Source of the DNA: Nostoc linckia NIES-25
GTDB lineage: Bacteria > Cyanobacteriota > Cyanobacteriia > Cyanobacteriales > Nostocaceae
Direction: 5' to 3'
Length of the DNA: 64,000 bases
Assembly (NCBI RefSeq): GCF_002368035.1
Contig: NZ_AP018222.1
Location: forward strand, 4,845,074-4,909,073
Under the pieces are notes generated by a model. That model did not search any database. It was not told the DNA's origin and saw only the letters and a program-made list of their open reading frames with translations. Shown piece by piece: positions 61,201 to 64,000 of the stretch (positions within the stretch are counted from its first letter, which is position 1; every line of letters starts with the position of its first letter). Both the position numbers and the translations under genes were made by a program.

Positions 61201-63214
61201 TCTTTCCTAGCAGTTCCTCAGAGGAACGCCCTAAAGTTCTGCTTCCTTCATGATTGAGATAGGTAAAGCGCCACTCACTGTCAAAGGCAAGAAAGCCATC
61301 AGTGATACTTTCCAAAATTGTCGTAACTTGTTCTTTGGCGTTCTCAGCTTCAACACGAGCCAGACGTTCGCTCTCTAGCAGGCGATCGCGTTCGGCTTCT
61401 GCTTGCTTGCGTTCGGTGATTTCTTGACAAATTGCACCCACCCAAGTCACATTACCAGGTAGTTGAATCGGATAGTAATTTACTGACCAGTAGCGCTGCT
61501 TTCCAGGGGCGGCGGGTGTTTCTCCGCTAGTTTCTTGCAAAATAGATTCTCCAGTCTCCAGCACATGACGGAAAGCTTGCGTAACTTCCGCTGCTATACC
61601 TGGTAGTAATTCGGCGACTGTCTTACCGATATGCATTTCTTGGGATAAACCGTTGATTTCGGCTAAAGCGTTATTCAAACGGACGTATCTAACTTTTTCA
61701 TCCCACAGGCCAATGCCAATAGGGGCGTTATTAAACAGAGTATCAAGCAGCACATTAGCTTCTAATAAGCGAGTCTGTTCTGTTTCTAGTAGCGCCAACA
61801 GTTGCTCGCGTTCTGCTTCTGCTTGCTTGCGTTCGGTAATGTCTACACACATCCCCACCCATTCAATGATTTTCCCTGTTTCATTGAGTATGGGCACGCC
61901 GCGTATAGCCATGTGACGGTATTCGCCGTCATGGCGTCGGACGCGATATTCTGCAACTGCAACGTTGCGTCCATAAAAAGCTTCTTTCCAGATTGCAGCT
62001 ACAGAGTTTCGGTCTTCTGAGTGGAGTGCATTCACCCAACCCCAGCCTTTGTATTCTTCAGGACTTTGCCCAGTAAATGCTTGCCAGTTAGGAATTTCGT
62101 CAATTACATTACCCCAAGGTGCGGCACTCCAAATAATCGATGCGCTTGCTTGTGCTAGGGAACGGTAGCGTGCTTCACTGCGACGCAGGTTTTCTTCTAC
62201 TTGCAACCGATCGCGCAGTGCAGTTTGCTGTTCGCTCAAACATTGCTGTAAACTTCCAGTATCTTCAACTGCGAAGTTATTAGTTAAATTTTCAACCTGT
62301 GTAAAATCTTTCTGGCAAATTGGAATATCGGCAGTTTCCACAATTTGGCGATATTTTTCCTCTGCTGCTTGCAGTAATGACTTGGTTCGCTGCTGTTCGA
62401 TGAACTGACCAATTTGAATGGCGATCGCATTCATCGTCTGGGGTAAATTTAAGTCAGCCTGTAAAATTTGGTTGGTGAAGAATTTCATTGCACCTAAAAC
62501 TTTATTACCCAGTACAATGGGCAATTCCATAGCAGCTGCAAACAAATTCTGATTTGAAGCCTGTTCGCAAATCCAAACAGGTTGAGCAGTTATCCCGACT
62601 CCATCGGTTAACCCTTCTCCCAAAGCCAGAGTTGAAGGCTGGTTAAATACTTGGTAACTTTCTATGCTCAGATCGGATGAATGCCAACTACCAATGCGAT
62701 GCAAGGCATTAATTTCTTCATCTACACTCCAAAAAATCCCAAGTTGCCATCCTAAAGTTTCGCATAGCGATCGCAAAAGCAGAGGAACCGCATTAGCAAG
62801 AACAGTAGCCTCAGCTAAAATCTGGCTGACTGTGTAGTGTGCAGACAAAAGCTGTTTATGACGTTTTTGTTCGGTAATATCTGTAATTAATATTGATACG
62901 CTATTTTCCCCAGGATAAACCCGGTATTCTAACCAACGATGCCATGTAGGCTCTAAATACTCAAAATTTACTGTAATTTTTTCAGCAACAGCACGATGCA
63001 TCTCGGTGTAGAGTACGGTATTAACTGTGTGAGGAAATAAATCCCAAATACTCTTACCCAAAAAATCTTCTTGATTCATTTGAGCTAGTTGAGCTAGCTT
63101 GTCGTTTACATAGGTGTAGCGCCATTCACTATCTAATATGACAAAAGCATCACCGATCCTAGCTAAGATTTCTTCAACATTTTGAGGGATAGTTGCCCGA
63201 ATTTCAGCAGTCAC
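58262..63214 (-). CDS. Multi-PAS/GAF hybrid sensor histidine kinase
   Basis: A 1650-residue protein. Approximate order: PAS (12-120), GAF (125-285), four PAS domains (350-475, 490-610, 635-755, 765-895), two GAFs (900-1065, 1080-1235), HisKA (DEFLAVLSHELRSPLNP, about 1252), HATPase (about 1355-1500: WNLLSNAVKF, TDTGKGID, GLGLGLAIV) and a receiver (about 1525-1645: ILVVDDDADTREF, LLSDIGMPEVDG). No transmembrane segments are evident, so cytoplasmic sensing of light, redox or ligand is likely. A repetitive insert of about 43 residues (GGWGDGEIGG units, 58938-59067) lies between N and G1 boxes of the ATPase domain. Confidence 0.92.
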   Translation of the reverse strand: MTAEIRATIPQNVEEILARIGDAFVILDSEWRYTYVNDKLAQLAQMNQEDFLGKSIWDLFPHTVNTVLYTEMHRAVAEKITVNFEYLEPTWHRWLEYRVYPGENSVSILITDITEQKRHKQLLSAHYTVSQILAEATVLANAVPLLLRSLCETLGWQLGIFWSVDEEINALHRIGSWHSSDLSIESYQVFNQPSTLALGEGLTDGVGITAQPVWICEQASNQNLFAAAMELPIVLGNKVLGAMKFFTNQILQADLNLPQTMNAIAIQIGQFIEQQRTKSLLQAAEEKYRQIVETADIPICQKDFTQVENLTNNFAVEDTGSLQQCLSEQQTALRDRLQVEENLRRSEARYRSLAQASASIIWSAAPWGNVIDEIPNWQAFTGQSPEEYKGWGWVNALHSEDRNSVAAIWKEAFYGRNVAVAEYRVRRHDGEYRHMAIRGVPILNETGKIIEWVGMCVDITERKQAEAEREQLLALLETEQTRLLEANVLLDTLFNNAPIGIGLWDEKVRYVRLNNALAEINGLSQEMHIGKTVAELLPGIAAEVTQAFRHVLETGESILQETSGETPAAPGKQRYWSVNYYPIQLPGNVTWVGAICQEITERKQAEAERDRLLESERLARVEAENAKEQVTTILESITDGFLAFDSEWRFTYLNHEGSRTLGRSSEELLGKNLWQEFPELTDTSFGQLYQRAVALGVPLELEDYYPPFESWFSVRAYPSSTGLSLYFRNINIRKQAQAALTESEARFRLLAENSTDIISRTTVDGTFLYLSPACYTVLGYQPEELVGSYGGELLHPEDLGELVKNYQINAELPDIYTVTYRTRHKYGHYIWLETTVRAIRVGVARRGHRQTQEILEMQASSRDITERKQAEDKLHFLAEASEILAGSLDYETTLATLARLVVPEIADWCVIDMIGENQSIRRVAVAHADATKQELVEQLQNYPPNFAQTYGVAEAIRSGKSQIIDFISSQDIQAVTSNANHFQILQQLNPQSGICVLLVVRGRVLGAMSLVSCTNRRYDTQSLILAEELARRAAIAVDNARLYTETQQSQQAAERAASRTARLQGITAALSESLTSAQVAEVIVEQGMAALGASCALVAQLINNGTELEIIRAIGYEEELVNLWRRFSINAAAPLAEAVRTKQPIWQETTAARMARYSNLTQEYTRYNYDAWISIPLTIEGRAIGGMTVAFAENRTLSQDDRAFILALAQQCAQAMERARLYEAEQTAREAAENANRIKDEFLAVLSHELRSPLNPILGWAKLLQTRKLDEKTIPQALKTIERNAQLQAQLIEDLLDISRILQGKLSLNILQVDLASVIYAAMETVRLSAEAKSIKMHVSLEPNLGQVLGDSSRLQQVVWNLLSNAVKFTPEGGRVEIRLEAVGGWGDGEIGGWGEWGDGEIGGWGDGGDKENNSSLPTHNSSLSTPYAQITVTDTGKGIDPNFLPYVFEYFRQENSSTTRKFGGLGLGLAIVRHLVELHGGTVQVQSEGENRGATFTVRLPLIQQALESKQDISDFESSSNLNDLKILVVDDDADTREFIVFLLEEYGASVTSVASADEALIALKQSLPDVLLSDIGMPEVDGCMFIRELRTLPPEQGGQIPAIALTAYAGEVNAKQVLAAGFHKHIAKPVEPAELIEAIASLYHVHNT
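58938..59067 (-). repeat. GGGGAGAT-type repeat inserted in frame in kinase gene
   Basis: Within the kinase gene, C-rich units (CATCTCCCCATCCCCCTATC) encode GGWGDGEIGGWGEWGDGEIG. They are followed by an NSS-rich stretch from the intergenic-type sequence GAGTGAGGAGTTATGAG. The same motifs make up noncoding hairpins at 2903-3033 and 39988-40055, so an intergenic repeat has entered a coding region without breaking the frame. Confidence 0.85.
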
Positions 63215-63647
63215 AGTTTCTGCTCCTCATTTTTGAATGTATTTGGCTAAAAGCACCTCATCAGTTTCTCCCTATCGGTTTATACTGTGAAACGAAACTC
63301 CTAGCATTTTTGCCAGTTTTACCAGTGAAAGTATAACGCTAAATATGTCTTTATATTTATACCAGACACAGTGGATAAATAAGAGGCAATAGACTTCTTG
63401 CATAAGTCGGGAAAAGGGGAAGGGGAAAGGGGGAAAGGTTTAGTATTTTCCCTTTCCCCTTTAACCTTTTCCCTTTTCCCACAAAAGTGCTTTTTGCACT
63501 TTTGCATTTGCCCTTTTTTCCAAATCAAATTTGATTCCTGTATAATCTTGGTTGCCTATATCTAGGTTTGTAGAGGTTATCGAATAGTTCTAGTTTAATA
63601 CATCCAGTATAGTCCAAGCTATTTGGGCTAATAATAGAGTTATTTGA
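63215..63647. other. Divergent intergenic region with hairpin repeat
   Basis: A 433-bp gap between the sensor kinase (minus) and the small protein at 63648 (plus). A purine/pyrimidine hairpin (GGGAAAAGGGGAAGGGG ... CCCTTTTCCC) lies at 63407-63480. Promoters for both genes are expected; not defined. Confidence 0.65.
63407..63480. repeat. GGGAAAAGGGG-type hairpin repeat
   Basis: A purine arm at 63407-63440 and pyrimidine arm at 63448-63480 with a TAGTATTTT centre. It is of the same dispersed style as copies at 11832, 28700 and 33838. Confidence 0.75.
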
Positions 63648-63947
63648 ATGCAAAAGATAAAAAACATGAGAGTTTGGCTTGCTTGCTTTTTGGTACTGTT
63701 TGCGTTAGCAGAGTTTTTTGACTGGTTGCAAAAATTTAACCTGCCATTGCCTATCTATATATTGGGCGGGGCTTTTTTAGCCGTTGCTTCTAACTACGAC
63801 AAGATTGTTGGTTCTTCTTTTTCCGATACCAGTATGGAAGCATCACTCGATCGCCCGCAGTTAGATTCAAGCACATCTACTGAGCCTATTTCTTTGGCAA
63901 TTGCTAGTTCTGTTGAAAATGCTCAACCAGTAAAGGCAGATGAATGA
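63648..63947 (+). CDS. Small membrane protein of unknown function
   Basis: A 99-residue protein with alternative start MRVWLACF at residue 7. Two hydrophobic segments (about 8-25 and 33-50) are followed by a polar, Ser/Thr-rich tail ending KADE. No family recognised. Divergent from the sensor kinase. The gene is followed at once by G-rich repeats at the window edge. Confidence 0.6.
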   Translation: MQKIKNMRVWLACFLVLFALAEFFDWLQKFNLPLPIYILGGAFLAVASNYDKIVGSSFSDTSMEASLDRPQLDSSTSTEPISLAIASSVENAQPVKADE

Positions 63948-63954
63948 GAAGGCA

Positions 63955-64000
63955 GGAGGCAGGAGGCAGGGCAGGGGGCAGGGGGCAGGGGGCAGGGGGA
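63955..64000. repeat. GGCAGGG short tandem repeat, cut by window edge
   Basis: Copies of GGCAGGA and GGCAGGG run to the last base. Another member of the G-rich heptamer-like repeats; its extent is unknown. Confidence 0.8.

Overview
The window comes from a filamentous, probably heterocystous cyanobacterium (Nostoc/Anabaena type). The evidence is many HIP1 octamers (GCGATCGC), GGGGACT-type short tandem repeats, purine-rich hairpins between most genes, an SLH/OprB porin, and very large hybrid kinases. No rRNA, tRNA, phage or CRISPR array was seen, and no transposase gene. There are several short MITE-like inverted-repeat elements. The left end cuts a methyltransferase gene.

Layout. 1-2.9 kb (minus): an operon of MFS exporter, HpxZ-like SnoaL-fold protein, diiron metallo-beta-lactamase protein and methyltransferase. 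3-6.4 kb (minus): TauE-type permease, HAD phosphatase, EamA permease, a glutathione transferase and a GST remnant. 6.4-11.5 kb (minus): DszA/NtaA-type flavin monooxygenase, TauD dioxygenase, SDR, a pyrophosphatase-like protein and a quinone-reductase-type dehydrogenase. 11.9-19.1 kb (minus): Tat-exported haloperoxidase-like protein, a second MFS, a VOC protein and an SsuD-like monooxygenase. 19.6-25 kb (minus): substrate-binding lipoprotein, AprA-like flavoprotein, AprB-like ferredoxin, HEAT-repeat protein and Mrp ATPase. 26.4-33.3 kb: an acyl-CoA-dehydrogenase-fold protein, two paralogous D-2-hydroxyacid dehydrogenases, and ssuDCB. 34.3-50.2 kb (plus): porin, a second flavoprotein-ferredoxin-binding-protein module, two tandem amidohydrolases, a DszC-like monooxygenase, a methyltransferase broken by a stop codon, binding proteins (one truncated) and a second TauD dioxygenase. 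50.7-63.9 kb: three large sensor kinases and two small membrane proteins.

Taken together, about 48 kb looks like an organosulfur (sulfonate, sulfone or sulfate ester) acquisition island. It has an outer-membrane porin, four intact and one truncated binding protein around a single SsuBC transporter, and at least six oxygenases likely to cleave C-S bonds (SsuD, SsuD-like, DszA-like, DszC-like, two TauD). It also has a TauE-type exporter and accessory enzymes for the carbon skeleton. The most unusual part is two copies of a module pairing a substrate-binding lipoprotein with a fumarate reductase/APS-reductase-type flavoprotein and a 2[4Fe-4S] ferredoxin. One copy also carries HEAT-repeat and Mrp proteins. 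In an oxygenic phototroph this suggests a redox step acting on the imported sulfur compound or on the sulfite released from it; the reaction itself is inference. All family assignments were made by reading the sequence, without database searches.
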